Source: Firmicutes bacterium ADurb.Bin467 (GTDB lineage Bacteria > Bacillota > Clostridia > Christensenellales > Aristaeellaceae). From it: a stretch of 10,917 nucleotides of DNA. The DNA is taken from NCBI GenBank assembly GCA_002068815.1, contig MWAC01000096.1, forward strand, positions 1 to 10,917, written 5' to 3'. Positions 1-5,971 of the stretch are shown here, one piece after another. Within the stretch, counting starts at the first letter, position 1; the number at the start of each line of letters is the position of its first letter. Made by a program: the position numbers and the translations under genes. Under the pieces are notes generated by a model, which saw only the letters and a program-made list of their open reading frames with translations, did not search any database and was not told the DNA's origin.

Positions 1-1128
1 AACATCAGACTCTGCACGAAGGACTGCCTGTGCCTGTACGTCTGCCCCACCGGGGCCACGGACACCGAGAACAGCGTGATCGACCGCTCGAAGTGCTTAG
101 GATGCGGCGACTGCGCGGGCGCGTGCCCGTCGGGCGCGATCTCGATGGTGCCGGATACATTTCCGAAGCAGCAGCCGAAGGCTGAAACCGTCGCCGCCGC
201 GATGCGCGCGCTCGCCCGCAGCAAGGTCGAGCAGGAGAACATCGCCGCCGGGCTTCCGGGGCGGCTCGCGAAGGCCATCGAGAGATCGAACCGCATCATG
301 GCGGAGGATTTATTGCGCGAGGCCGGATACATGCTGCCGCAGAGCGGCAACACGCGCGCGCTTCTCAAGTCGCTCGCGGACGGGCCGATGGGGGGAGTTG
401 CGCGAGAGCTGCTCGACCGGATTGCGTTCAACGAAGGGGAGGAAAAGACGATGGAGAAATGGAAGTGCTCGATCTGCGGATATGTGCACGAGGGGCCGAT
501 GGAGGCCGATTTCCGCTGCCCGCGCTGCAAGCAGCCCGCGAGCATGTTCAACCTGATCCAGGAGAAGCCCGTTGCCGCCGGCATTGCCGAAACGAACCCC
601 TACGCGGGCACGAAGACCGAGAAAAACCTCGCCGACGCGTTCGCCGGCGAGAGCCAGGCGCGCAACAAGTACACGTATTTCGCCGAGGTTGCCAAGCGCG
701 AGGGCTTCGAGCAGCTCGCCGAGATCTTCCTCAAGACCGCCGCGAACGAGCAGGAGCACGCGAAGCTCTGGTTTGCGGAGCTCGGGCACATCGGCACGAC
801 CGCGAAGAACCTGCTTGCCGCCGCCGAGGGCGAGAACTACGAGTGGACCGACATGTACGAGCGGTTCGCGAAGGACGCCGAGGACGAGGGCTTCCCGGCG
901 CTGGCCGAGCGGTTCCGCCGCGTCGCGGCGATCGAGAAGGCGCACGAGGAGCGGTATAGGAAGCTGCTCAACAACGTCGAGATGCAGCAGGTGTTCGAGA
1001 AGGGCGAGCAGGTGATGTGGGAGTGCCGCGTCTGCGGGCACCTCGTCATCGGCAACAGGGCCCCGGAGGTCTGCCCGGTCTGCAAGCGCAGCCGGTGCTA
1101 CTTCGAGATGCGCAAGGAGAACTATTAG
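1..1128 (+). CDS. ferredoxin-rubredoxin-rubrerythrin-rubredoxin fusion protein (5' partial)
   Basis: The frame is open from base 1, so the N-terminus lies outside the window; probably only a few residues are missing, because the first Cys cluster is already at residue 5. Visible residues: a 2[4Fe-4S] ferredoxin domain (C5, C9, C11, C15; then C32, C35, C38, C42), a charged helical linker (about 55-150), a rubredoxin knuckle (C156, C159, C173, C176), a ferritin-like four-helix domain (about 199-325) and a C-terminal rubredoxin (C342, C345, C358, C361). The di-iron ligands expected of rubrerythrin are all present: E217, E250-x-x-H253, E278/E281 and E312-x-x-H315. The family reduces peroxide in the cytoplasm of anaerobes; the ferredoxin part would supply electrons through the rubredoxin irons to the di-iron site (inference). 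A strong ribosome binding site precedes an internal ATG at 451, where a free-standing rubrerythrin would begin. Very sure of the domains, less sure that a single polypeptide is the only product. Confidence 0.93.
   Translation, partial: NIRLCTKDCLCLYVCPTGATDTENSVIDRSKCLGCGDCAGACPSGAISMVPDTFPKQQPKAETVAAAMRALARSKVEQENIAAGLPGRLAKAIERSNRIMAEDLLREAGYMLPQSGNTRALLKSLADGPMGGVARELLDRIAFNEGEEKTMEKWKCSICGYVHEGPMEADFRCPRCKQPASMFNLIQEKPVAAGIAETNPYAGTKTEKNLADAFAGESQARNKYTYFAEVAKREGFEQLAEIFLKTAANEQEHAKLWFAELGHIGTTAKNLLAAAEGENYEWTDMYERFAKDAEDEGFPALAERFRRVAAIEKAHEERYRKLLNNVEMQQVFEKGEQVMWECRVCGHLVIGNRAPEVCPVCKRSRCYFEMRKENY
435..453 (+). promoter_or_regulatory. internal ribosome binding site and possible internal start (ATG 451)
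   Basis: AGGGGAGG at 435-442 lies 8 nt before the in-frame ATG at 451-453, inside the fusion gene. The protein from this ATG would begin [10 protein letters not shown], exactly at the first rubredoxin domain, and would be a 225-residue rubrerythrin with rubredoxins at both ends. Either the site is a relic of two once-separate genes, or it still makes a second, shorter product. Confidence 0.6.
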
Positions 1129-1157
1129 CGCATCAAAAACCGCGGTTTTTTGATGCG
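1129..1157. repeat. inverted repeat 1 of 4 between convergent genes
   Basis: A near-perfect palindrome directly behind the stop codon at 1126-1128. CGCATCAAAAA on the left pairs with TTTTTTGATGCG on the right around the centre CCGCGG, with one extra T. It has no U-run after it, so alone it is not a typical intrinsic terminator; the T-run is inside the stem. Confidence 0.8.
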
Positions 1158-1164
1158 TGAGGGG

Positions 1165-1205
1165 CCGGTCGCCTGAAATCCTCACGATTTCCGTGCGGCG
1201 ACCGG
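1165..1205. repeat. inverted repeat 2 of 4 (nested hairpin)
   Basis: CCGGTCGCC (1165-1173) pairs perfectly with GGCGACCGG (1197-1205). Inside it GAAATC (1175-1180) pairs with GATTTC (1186-1191) around the loop CTCAC. An alternative 7-bp pairing also exists: CGTGAGG (1156-1162) with CCTCACG (1180-1186), which would open the inner stem and the edge of repeat 1. Confidence 0.75.
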
Positions 1206-1213
1206 AGCGGGTA

Positions 1214-1248
1214 GGCATTTCCCTCCGCCTCAGCTCCCGGGAAATGCC
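1214..1248. repeat. inverted repeat 3 of 4
   Basis: GGCATTTCCC (1214-1223) pairs perfectly with GGGAAATGCC (1239-1248), leaving a 15-nt loop. There is no U-run behind it on either strand. Confidence 0.75.
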
Positions 1249-1249
1249 G

Positions 1250-1283
1250 CAAAACCGACGCACGTGCCGTCGGTTTTGTTTTT
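1250..1283 (+). terminator. intrinsic terminator of the redox gene (inverted repeat 4 of 4)
   Basis: CAAAACCGACG (1250-1260) pairs perfectly over 11 bp with CGTCGGTTTTG (1268-1278) around a 7-nt loop, followed at once by TTTTT (1279-1283). This is a standard Rho-independent terminator for + transcription. On the - strand the stem ends in TTTTG but is followed by GC-rich sequence, so termination of the lacI transcript here would be weaker. Confidence 0.78.
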
Positions 1284-1320
1284 GCAGGCGGTTCTGCATT
1301 CCTTTGCCGACAGTTTGAGA

Positions 1321-1342
1321 CAGCCCGCGAAAGGCTGCTTTT
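1321..1342 (+). terminator. possible second, weak terminator
   Basis: CAGCC (1321-1325) pairs with GGCTG (1333-1337) around a 7-nt loop and is followed by CTTTTT. The stem is only 5 bp. It abuts the stop codon of the converging lacI-type gene and could act as a backup terminator for + transcription. Confidence 0.35.
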
Positions 1343-1345
1343 TGT

Positions 1346-2377
1346 CTATCGGAGAGGCGCGGTCGTCCCGCCGTCCCAGAATTCGACGTCGGCGACGGAG
1401 CGCATCGGGTCGAGGGGGACCGGATCGGCGCCGATCTTGCGGAACAGGCGCTCGGCCGCGGCGAGGGCGGCCTCGGGCTGGTCCTCGCGACAGGTGATCG
1501 AGCTCATCGAAAACGGCAGGTTCGCGCGCCTGCAGATGCCGTCGAAGCCGACGATCGAGTAGTCCTCCGGCACGCGCTTGCCGCGGCGCCTGAGGTTCGT
1601 CCAGAGGTTGAAGCCCATCAGGTCGCTGAACGCGAACACGGCGGTGCAGGAGAGGCTTCCCGAGACCATCTCGTCGGCGACCTGCTCGCTGCCGTTGCCG
1701 ATCATCCGTATGCTGCGGATCAATTCCTCCCGGGCGGGCACGCCGAACTCCCGAAGCGCCTTCAGATACCCCTCGAGCCGGCCGAAGCGGTTCGAGACGG
1801 TCGACGAGGTGTTCAGCATCAAAATGTCGCGGTGGCCGAGCGTAAGCAGGTGCTTCGTCGCGAGGTAGCCGCCCTTTTCGTCGTCCCACATCGCGTAGTC
1901 GGCCTCGTCGTGGCAGCGGCCGATCAGGACGAACGGCGTGCCGAAGCGCCGAAGGAGCTCGATCGGCTCGTGCGAGTGCTGCGCGGGCGAGAGCAGGATG
2001 CCCGCGACGCGCTGGCTGTACGCGCGCTCGATCGCCTGGAGCTCGATTTCCTCGTCGTCGCGCGTGCAGATGATGTAGAGGAAGTAGCCGTGCTTCGCGA
2101 AGTACTCCTCGACGATCTTGATGTTCATCGCGTGGTAGGCGTTCGATACGTCGTCGACGAGCATCGCGACGGTCTTCGTGTGCCCGAGCCGAAGCGACGC
2201 GGCGACGGTGTTGTTGATGTAGCCGAGCGAGCGCGCGGTCTTGCGGATGTAGGCCTTCGTCTCGCTCGAGATGTCGCTCTTGTTGCGAAGCGCGCGGGAG
2301 ACGGTGTTGATGCTGTAGCCGGTGACCTCGGAGATGTCCCGCATCGTGACGACGCGCTTGCTGTCCGTAGGTTTCAT
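1346..2377 (-). CDS. LacI-family transcriptional regulator
   Basis: A 343-residue DNA-binding regulator of normal LacI-family length. The N-terminal helix-turn-helix is at about residues 11-31 (VTMRDISEVTGYSINTVSRA), followed by the hinge helix near 55-63 (NNTVAASLR). The sugar-binding core keeps family landmarks: VDDVSNAYHAMN (74-85), ILLSPAQ (127-133), PFVLIGR (148-154), GGYLATKHLLTLGHRDI (169-185), RLEGYLKAL (200-208) and VPEDYSIVGFDG (269-280). The start at 2377 is chosen because it leaves the usual short tail before the HTH and has AAGGA upstream, though at long spacing; an ATG at 2401 would add eight residues. It sits 31 nt behind thiN and probably shares its promoter. As the only regulator here, beside a sugar importer and amino-sugar-like enzymes, it likely represses those operons until ligand binds (inference). 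Confidence 0.93.
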   Translation of the reverse strand: MKPTDSKRVVTMRDISEVTGYSINTVSRALRNKSDISSETKAYIRKTARSLGYINNTVAASLRLGHTKTVAMLVDDVSNAYHAMNIKIVEEYFAKHGYFLYIICTRDDEEIELQAIERAYSQRVAGILLSPAQHSHEPIELLRRFGTPFVLIGRCHDEADYAMWDDEKGGYLATKHLLTLGHRDILMLNTSSTVSNRFGRLEGYLKALREFGVPAREELIRSIRMIGNGSEQVADEMVSGSLSCTAVFAFSDLMGFNLWTNLRRRGKRVPEDYSIVGFDGICRRANLPFSMSSITCREDQPEAALAAAERLFRKIGADPVPLDPMRSVADVEFWDGGTTAPLR

Positions 2378-2408
2378 GCGTGAACCGCCGTTCCTTTCCA
2401 TGCACTTT

Positions 2409-3044
2409 TCACAATTCGACCGCCGTGTGCGGCAGCGCGACGAGCAGCGTGCCGGACGCGACCGACGCGCGCGCGGGGCGGCCGACGAACGCGTTGCTGA
2501 CGCCGAGCGGATAGTCGCCGCGAAGCGTCGCGCCTTCCAGCGGATATCGAAGCCCCTCGAGCGCCACGCCTCGCGCCTCGCCGAGCGGCGCGAACACCGA
2601 GAGGACGCCCGTCGAGGCCGCGCCGAAGCGGAGCTCGCCGTCGGTAATCGCGGTGAATTGGCAGCTCTCGTCGACGAGACGGCCGCGCGCGCCCCTGAGC
2701 GACAGATAGCACAAGAGCTGCAGGTTCGCGACCGTGTGGTCGAGCCGGCCGCCGGTGCCGCCGTAGAGCCGGAAATCGCGGAAGCCGCGCTCCAGGCCCA
2801 ACCGGATCGCGGCGAGCATGTCGGTCTCGTCCTTTTCGACCGGCAGGCGCACGACCTCCGCGCCCTCGGGCGGGGAGGCGAGCGAGTCGAAGTCGCCGAC
2901 GACGGCGTCCGGGGAAACGCCGATTTGCGCGAGGCTCGCAAGCCCGCCGTCCGCCGCGACGACCCAGTCGCCGGGCGCGGGCGCGAAGCCCCGGGCGCAG
3001 AAGTCGCCCGCGCCCACGATCCAGCAGCGTGCCGGGGTGTTCAT
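2409..3044 (-). CDS. thiN: thiamine pyrophosphokinase
   Basis: A 211-residue cytoplasmic enzyme that transfers pyrophosphate from ATP to thiamine, giving thiamine diphosphate. The bacterial TPK motifs are in order: ADGG (31-34), GDFDS (50-54), KDETDML (71-77), GGTGGRLDHTVANLQLL (95-111) and a C-terminal SNAF...SGTLLVAL (183-204); the last motif more usually reads SNEF, so one acidic residue is replaced by Ala. Length fits the family. The ATG at 3044 is well fixed by AGGAGGG (3051-3057 on the - strand) with 6-nt spacing. A strong promoter lies about 40 nt upstream and the predicted leader is only about 30 nt, too short for a TPP riboswitch. It is first in a two-gene unit with the LacI-type regulator, a pairing with no obvious metabolic logic. 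Confidence 0.93.
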   Translation of the reverse strand: MNTPARCWIVGAGDFCARGFAPAPGDWVVAADGGLASLAQIGVSPDAVVGDFDSLASPPEGAEVVRLPVEKDETDMLAAIRLGLERGFRDFRLYGGTGGRLDHTVANLQLLCYLSLRGARGRLVDESCQFTAITDGELRFGAASTGVLSVFAPLGEARGVALEGLRYPLEGATLRGDYPLGVSNAFVGRPARASVASGTLLVALPHTAVEL

Positions 3045-3080
3045 GCGCGTCCCTCCTGCGCGTAAAATGAGAATAAGGCT

Positions 3081-3109
3081 ATCATAGCAGGCAAAGGGGC
3101 GGAAGTCAA
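3081..3109 (-). promoter_or_regulatory. promoter of thiN-lacI
   Basis: Read on the - strand: TTGACT (-35, at 3109-3104), exactly 17 nt, TATGAT (-10, at 3086-3081). Both hexamers match consensus in 5 of 6 positions. Transcription would start near 3074, about 30 nt before the thiN ATG. Confidence 0.8.
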
Positions 3110-3305
3110 GCGGTGCGGTGTTTGCACGGCGGCCGGACGGGGGGGCTCGCGGCCGAATCGCAAAACAGTCGGGGAGGGAGCGGTTTTCTTGCGCCCGCCG
3201 GAGGCGGGAAGCGGGGTCGGAGGCGCGGGAGGGGCCCCGATCCCCTTGCGGAAGCAAAAATCTGGAAGCTGCGTTTGCATGATTTGCATAAAAATATTGC
3301 GCTTT

Positions 3306-3334
3306 CGGTGCAATTTACGCTTGTATTTGCACCG
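3306..3334. promoter_or_regulatory. inverted repeat over the candidate forward promoter, possible operator
   Basis: CGGTGCAA (3306-3313) and TTGCACCG (3327-3334) are perfect inverted arms 13 nt apart, spanning the likely -35 of the forward operon. This is a good position for repression or activation, but the arm spacing is wider than a classical 14-16-bp LacI-family site, so the protein that would bind is unknown. Confidence 0.45.
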
Positions 3335-3349
3335 GATACATGTTAATAT
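3321..3349 (+). promoter_or_regulatory. candidate weak promoter of the three-enzyme operon
   Basis: TTGTAT (3321-3326), 17 nt, TAATAT (3344-3349). Only 3 of 6 and 4 of 6 match consensus, which would suit a regulated promoter. It is the best forward candidate in the AT-rich block. It implies a leader of roughly 155 nt that includes the direct repeats. Confidence 0.35.
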
Positions 3350-3385
3350 TCCGAAGGGGCTGATCAGGCAGGCCGGGGAGTTGCC

Positions 3386-3430
3386 TGCCGGCGGGCGGGG
3401 GTGCGGTACCGCACGTCGGTGATCGAATGA
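3386..3430 (+). repeat. 45-bp direct repeat, copy 1
   Basis: It matches copy 2 (3456-3500) at 42 of 45 positions by direct reading, with a 70-bp period. It contains a perfect 14-bp palindrome, GTGCGGTACCGCAC (3401-3414), and ends GATCGAATGA. Its left edge also pairs with upstream sequence: GGCAGGC (3367-3373) with GCCTGCC (3383-3389). Confidence 0.85.
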
Positions 3431-3437
3431 AGGATCA

Positions 3438-3454
3438 GAAAACCGGAGGTTTTC
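3438..3454 (+). repeat. short hairpin between the direct repeats
   Basis: GAAAACC (3438-3444), loop GGA, GGTTTTC (3448-3454): a perfect 7-bp stem with a 3-nt loop. No U-run follows, so it is not a clear terminator. Confidence 0.55.
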
Positions 3455-3455
3455 G

Positions 3456-3500
3456 TGCCGGCGGGCGGAGGTACGGTACCGCACGCCGGTGATCGAATGA
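3456..3500 (+). repeat. 45-bp direct repeat, copy 2
   Basis: The second copy, ending just before the ribosome binding site GAGGTGA of the next gene. The palindrome in it carries one mismatch (GTACGGTACCGCAC, 3471-3484), but here CCGGCG (3458-3463) can also pair with CGCCGG (3484-3489), making a nested hairpin close to the start codon. Confidence 0.85.
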
Positions 3501-3510
3501 GGTGAATGAA

Positions 3511-4839
3511 ATGCTGAAGGCGGGATTTGCACGGCTGCCGATTGCGCCGCCGCTTGGGATAACGATTACGGGATATTACGAGCCGCGCGTGGCGAAGGGG
3601 ACGCTCGATCCGCTCTTTGTGAGCGCGACGGCGTTTTCGGACGGGGAGAGCCGGTGCGTCCTCTTGTGCCTCGACGCGGTCGGCATACGGCAGGCGACGC
3701 TCGACGGGGTGCGCGAGCGGATCGGGAAGAACGTCGGGCTTCCGCGCGCGGCGGTGTTCGTGACGTGCACGCACACGCACACCGGGCCGGAGATCGACGA
3801 CGGCCTGTTCGAGCCGGACCCCGGCTACAACCAGCGGCTCGAAAAGCTGATGGAGCAGGCGGCGCAGGCGGCGCTCGACGATTTGAAGGACGCGCGGATA
3901 CTCGCCGCCGACGGGCGTGTCGAGGGGATCAGCTTCATACGGCGCTTCCGGATGCGCGACGGCTCGACCCGGACGAACCCCGGCTACGGGAACCCGGACA
4001 TCGTCGCGCCGGTCGGGGAGCCGGACTACCAGTTAAAGATCGCGCGGATCGTGCGCGAGGGCGCGGACGAGATACTGTTCGTGAACTTCCAGGTGCACCC
4101 GGACACGATCGGCGACTGCATGGGGAGCGTCGAGCTGTTTTCGGCCGACTATCCGGGCTTTGTCGTGCGCACGCTCGAGGGGGCGCTCCCGGGCGTGAAG
4201 GCCGTGTACCTGAACGGCGCGGCCGGAAACCTGAACCACGTGAACGTGTTCAAGCCCGACTGGGACCCGAACGGCGGCTACGAGCACACCGCGCACATGG
4301 GGCGGGCGATCGCCGGCGAGGTGCTCGGCATCTACACGAAGGCGCGGACGGTCGAGTCCGAGCGGGGCGTGCGCTTCGCGGAAACGCAGCTTCCGGCGCC
4401 GGCGAACAAGGCGCGGCCGGAGCAACTGCCGCTGGCGAAGGACTACGTCGAGTGGCACAGGACAGGGCGCGGCGATTTGATCCCGGAGACGGGCATGGGC
4501 ATCACGACCTTGGTCGCCGAGGCGACGCGTATGCTCGCGCTCGCCGACGCGCCGGACAATTTCCTGTTGAATATGACCGCGCTGTCGGCCGGCGGGCTGT
4601 GCCTCGCGGGGATCCCCGGGGAGGCGTTCACCGAGGTCGGGCAGCGCGTGAAGGCCAATTCGCCGTTCCCGCAGCAGATGGTGCTGGGCATCTCGAACGG
4701 CTACGAGGGGTATTTCCCGATGCGGGAGGCGTACGAGGAGGGCGGCTACGAGGCGCGCAGCTCGAGCTTCAAGCTGGGCATCGCCGAGAGCATCGCCGAG
4801 GCGGAGGCGGAGCTGGTTCGAACGCTTTGGGAGGGATAG
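3511..4839 (+). CDS. cytoplasmic neutral/alkaline ceramidase-fold hydrolase, substrate unknown
   Basis: A 442-residue protein resembling the N-terminal catalytic domain of neutral/alkaline non-lysosomal ceramidase (Pfam Ceramidase_alk). It has no signal peptide and lacks the C-terminal domain of secreted ceramidases. Family motifs seen: CTHTHTGPE (H88, H90), RR near 144-145, NFQVHPD (H196), GIPGEAFTEVG (E371) and SNGYEGYFPMREAYEEGGYE (Y398/Y401, 395-414). By memory of the Pseudomonas enzyme these cover the zinc ligands His, His, Glu, Tyr. The segment holding the catalytic Ser in ceramidases (GDVSPN) reads GNLNHV here (239-244), with Asn at the Ser position. The start at 3511 is preferred over GTG 3502 because GAGGTG lies 6 nt upstream. 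It is first in an operon, 1 nt before a NagA-like gene, so an amidase or deacylase acting on an imported sugar derivative is plausible but unproven. Confidence 0.85.
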   Translation: MLKAGFARLPIAPPLGITITGYYEPRVAKGTLDPLFVSATAFSDGESRCVLLCLDAVGIRQATLDGVRERIGKNVGLPRAAVFVTCTHTHTGPEIDDGLFEPDPGYNQRLEKLMEQAAQAALDDLKDARILAADGRVEGISFIRRFRMRDGSTRTNPGYGNPDIVAPVGEPDYQLKIARIVREGADEILFVNFQVHPDTIGDCMGSVELFSADYPGFVVRTLEGALPGVKAVYLNGAAGNLNHVNVFKPDWDPNGGYEHTAHMGRAIAGEVLGIYTKARTVESERGVRFAETQLPAPANKARPEQLPLAKDYVEWHRTGRGDLIPETGMGITTLVAEATRMLALADAPDNFLLNMTALSAGGLCLAGIPGEAFTEVGQRVKANSPFPQQMVLGISNGYEGYFPMREAYEEGGYEARSSSFKLGIAESIAEAEAELVRTLWEG

Positions 4840-4840
4840 C

Positions 4841-5971
4841 ATGCTTGCGGTTGTCAACGCGGTGCTCGTGATGCGGGACCACCTGATCCCGGACGGGGTG
4901 CTGCTCTCGGACGGCGGGAAGATCGTCGGCGTCGGCGCGCGCAGGGACGTCGATGTGCCCGCGGGCTGCGAGGTCGTCGACGCGAGGGGGAAGTTCGTCG
5001 GGCCGGGGCTCATCGACATGCACACGCACGCGGCGGGCGGCAAGTACTTCTTCGAGGACCCCGCGTACTGCGCGAGGACCGTGCTCGAGCATGGGGTCAC
5101 GGGCGTGCTTCCGGCTCTGTACTTCAACATGACGAAGCCCGAGTACCTCGGCGCGATGGAAAAAATCCGGGAGGCGGCCTGCCCGAACATACTCGGGCTG
5201 TACATGGAGGGCCCGTACCTGAACCCGAAGTTCGGCTGCGACCGCGAGAACAACCCGTGGAGGGGGCCGATCCGCCGCGAGGACTACATGGAGATCGTCG
5301 AAGCGGCGAGGGACATGGCGCGCGCGTGGGCGGTCGCCCCGGAGCGCGAGGGGATCGCGGAGTTCTGCGAGGACGTCGCGGCGGCGATCCCGGGCATCGC
5401 GTTCACGGTCGCGCACAGCGAGGCGTCGCCGGAGCAGATCGAGCGGCTGATTCCGCTGGGATTGAAGATCGGCACGCACCACACGAACGCGACCGGCGAC
5501 CTGCCGAAGTACCCGGAGTGCCGGGGCGTCTGCGTCGACGAGGTGGTCAACTTCCGCGACGACATCTTCGCGGAGCTGATCGTCGACAGAATGGGCATAC
5601 ACGTCGCGCCCTACATGCTTAGGCTCGTCAAGAAGATCAAGGGCGAGAGGCGGATCGTGCTGATCTCGGACGCGTGCGTGTTCGACGGGCCGGTGCCGCC
5701 GGGATACGACGGCGCGGACGACATCAACTTCGACTTCGAGGGCGAGATCGCCGGCTCGAAGCTGACGCTGGACGTCGCGTGCCGGAACATGATGGTGCAC
5801 ACCGGCTGCTCGATCGTCGACGCGTTCCGATACGCGTCCCGGAACCCCGCCGAGGCGCTGGGGCTCCGGGCGAAGGGCGAGCTCCGCATAGGCTTCGACG
5901 CCGACTGCGCAATTGTCGACAACTGGATGAACGTCGAAGGCGTCATCTTGAAAGGGGAGATAGTATCATGA
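4841..5971 (+). CDS. NagA-like amidohydrolase (N-acetylglucosamine-6-phosphate deacetylase family)
   Basis: A 376-residue amidohydrolase with a TIM-barrel metal-dependent deacetylase pattern. GPGLIDMHTHAAGG (54-67, with H61 and H63) is followed by YMEGPYL (metal ligand E123), VAHSEA (H192), GTHHTNA (H213), GIHV (H254) and ISDA (catalytic D277). Length matches NagA, which removes acetate from GlcNAc-6-phosphate in the cytoplasm. The loop after EGPYL differs: the usual GAHN/GTHN, with a substrate-contacting His, is replaced by FGCDRENNPWRG (131-142). R228 and H254 could still serve a phosphate. GGAGGG lies 5 nt before the ATG, inside the end of the upstream gene. The last bases overlap the next gene as ATGA. 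Deacetylation is likely; GlcNAc-6-phosphate as substrate is only a guess. Confidence 0.85.
   Translation: MLAVVNAVLVMRDHLIPDGVLLSDGGKIVGVGARRDVDVPAGCEVVDARGKFVGPGLIDMHTHAAGGKYFFEDPAYCARTVLEHGVTGVLPALYFNMTKPEYLGAMEKIREAACPNILGLYMEGPYLNPKFGCDRENNPWRGPIRREDYMEIVEAARDMARAWAVAPEREGIAEFCEDVAAAIPGIAFTVAHSEASPEQIERLIPLGLKIGTHHTNATGDLPKYPECRGVCVDEVVNFRDDIFAELIVDRMGIHVAPYMLRLVKKIKGERRIVLISDACVFDGPVPPGYDGADDINFDFEGEIAGSKLTLDVACRNMMVHTGCSIVDAFRYASRNPAEALGLRAKGELRIGFDADCAIVDNWMNVEGVILKGEIVS

Larger units (their letters stand above)
3045..3510. other. divergent intergenic region thiN / catabolic operon
   Basis: About 465 bases without a convincing gene. From left: the thiN promoter (3081-3109, -); a GC-rich stretch of about 150 bases with a short hairpin CCCGCC-GGA-GGCGGG (3194-3208) and nothing else recognisable; an AT-rich block (about 3255-3355) with two TTTGCAT words (3274-3280, 3283-3289), an inverted repeat and a weak forward promoter; then a 150-base GC-rich leader holding a 45-bp direct repeat and several hairpins. 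The small open frames here have no recognisable domain, and on the - strand they run across the repeats. Confidence 0.7.

Noticed and set aside
2378..2941. Upstream extension of the LacI-type gene to 531 codons
   Set aside because: The extension overlaps thiN in another frame, and LacI-family proteins begin shortly before the helix-turn-helix, as the 2377 start does.
3045..3080. TPP riboswitch ahead of thiN
   Set aside because: The predicted leader is only about 30 nt and shows no THI-box sequence.
3045..3257. Upstream extension of thiN beyond 3044
   Set aside because: It would read through the strong thiN promoter and ribosome binding site; residues from 3044 already cover the complete enzyme.
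3386..3500. Direct repeats as a CRISPR array
   Set aside because: Only two copies with a 25-base spacer, the repeat is mismatched at three places, and no cas gene is present.
3041..3532. Small - strand frame across the divergent intergenic region
   Set aside because: It runs over promoters and the direct repeats, has no recognisable domain and overlaps the starts of both neighbouring operons.
4033..5253. Long - strand frame opposite the ceramidase-fold and NagA-like genes
   Set aside because: Composition and lack of motifs mark it as an antisense shadow of two well-supported coding genes.
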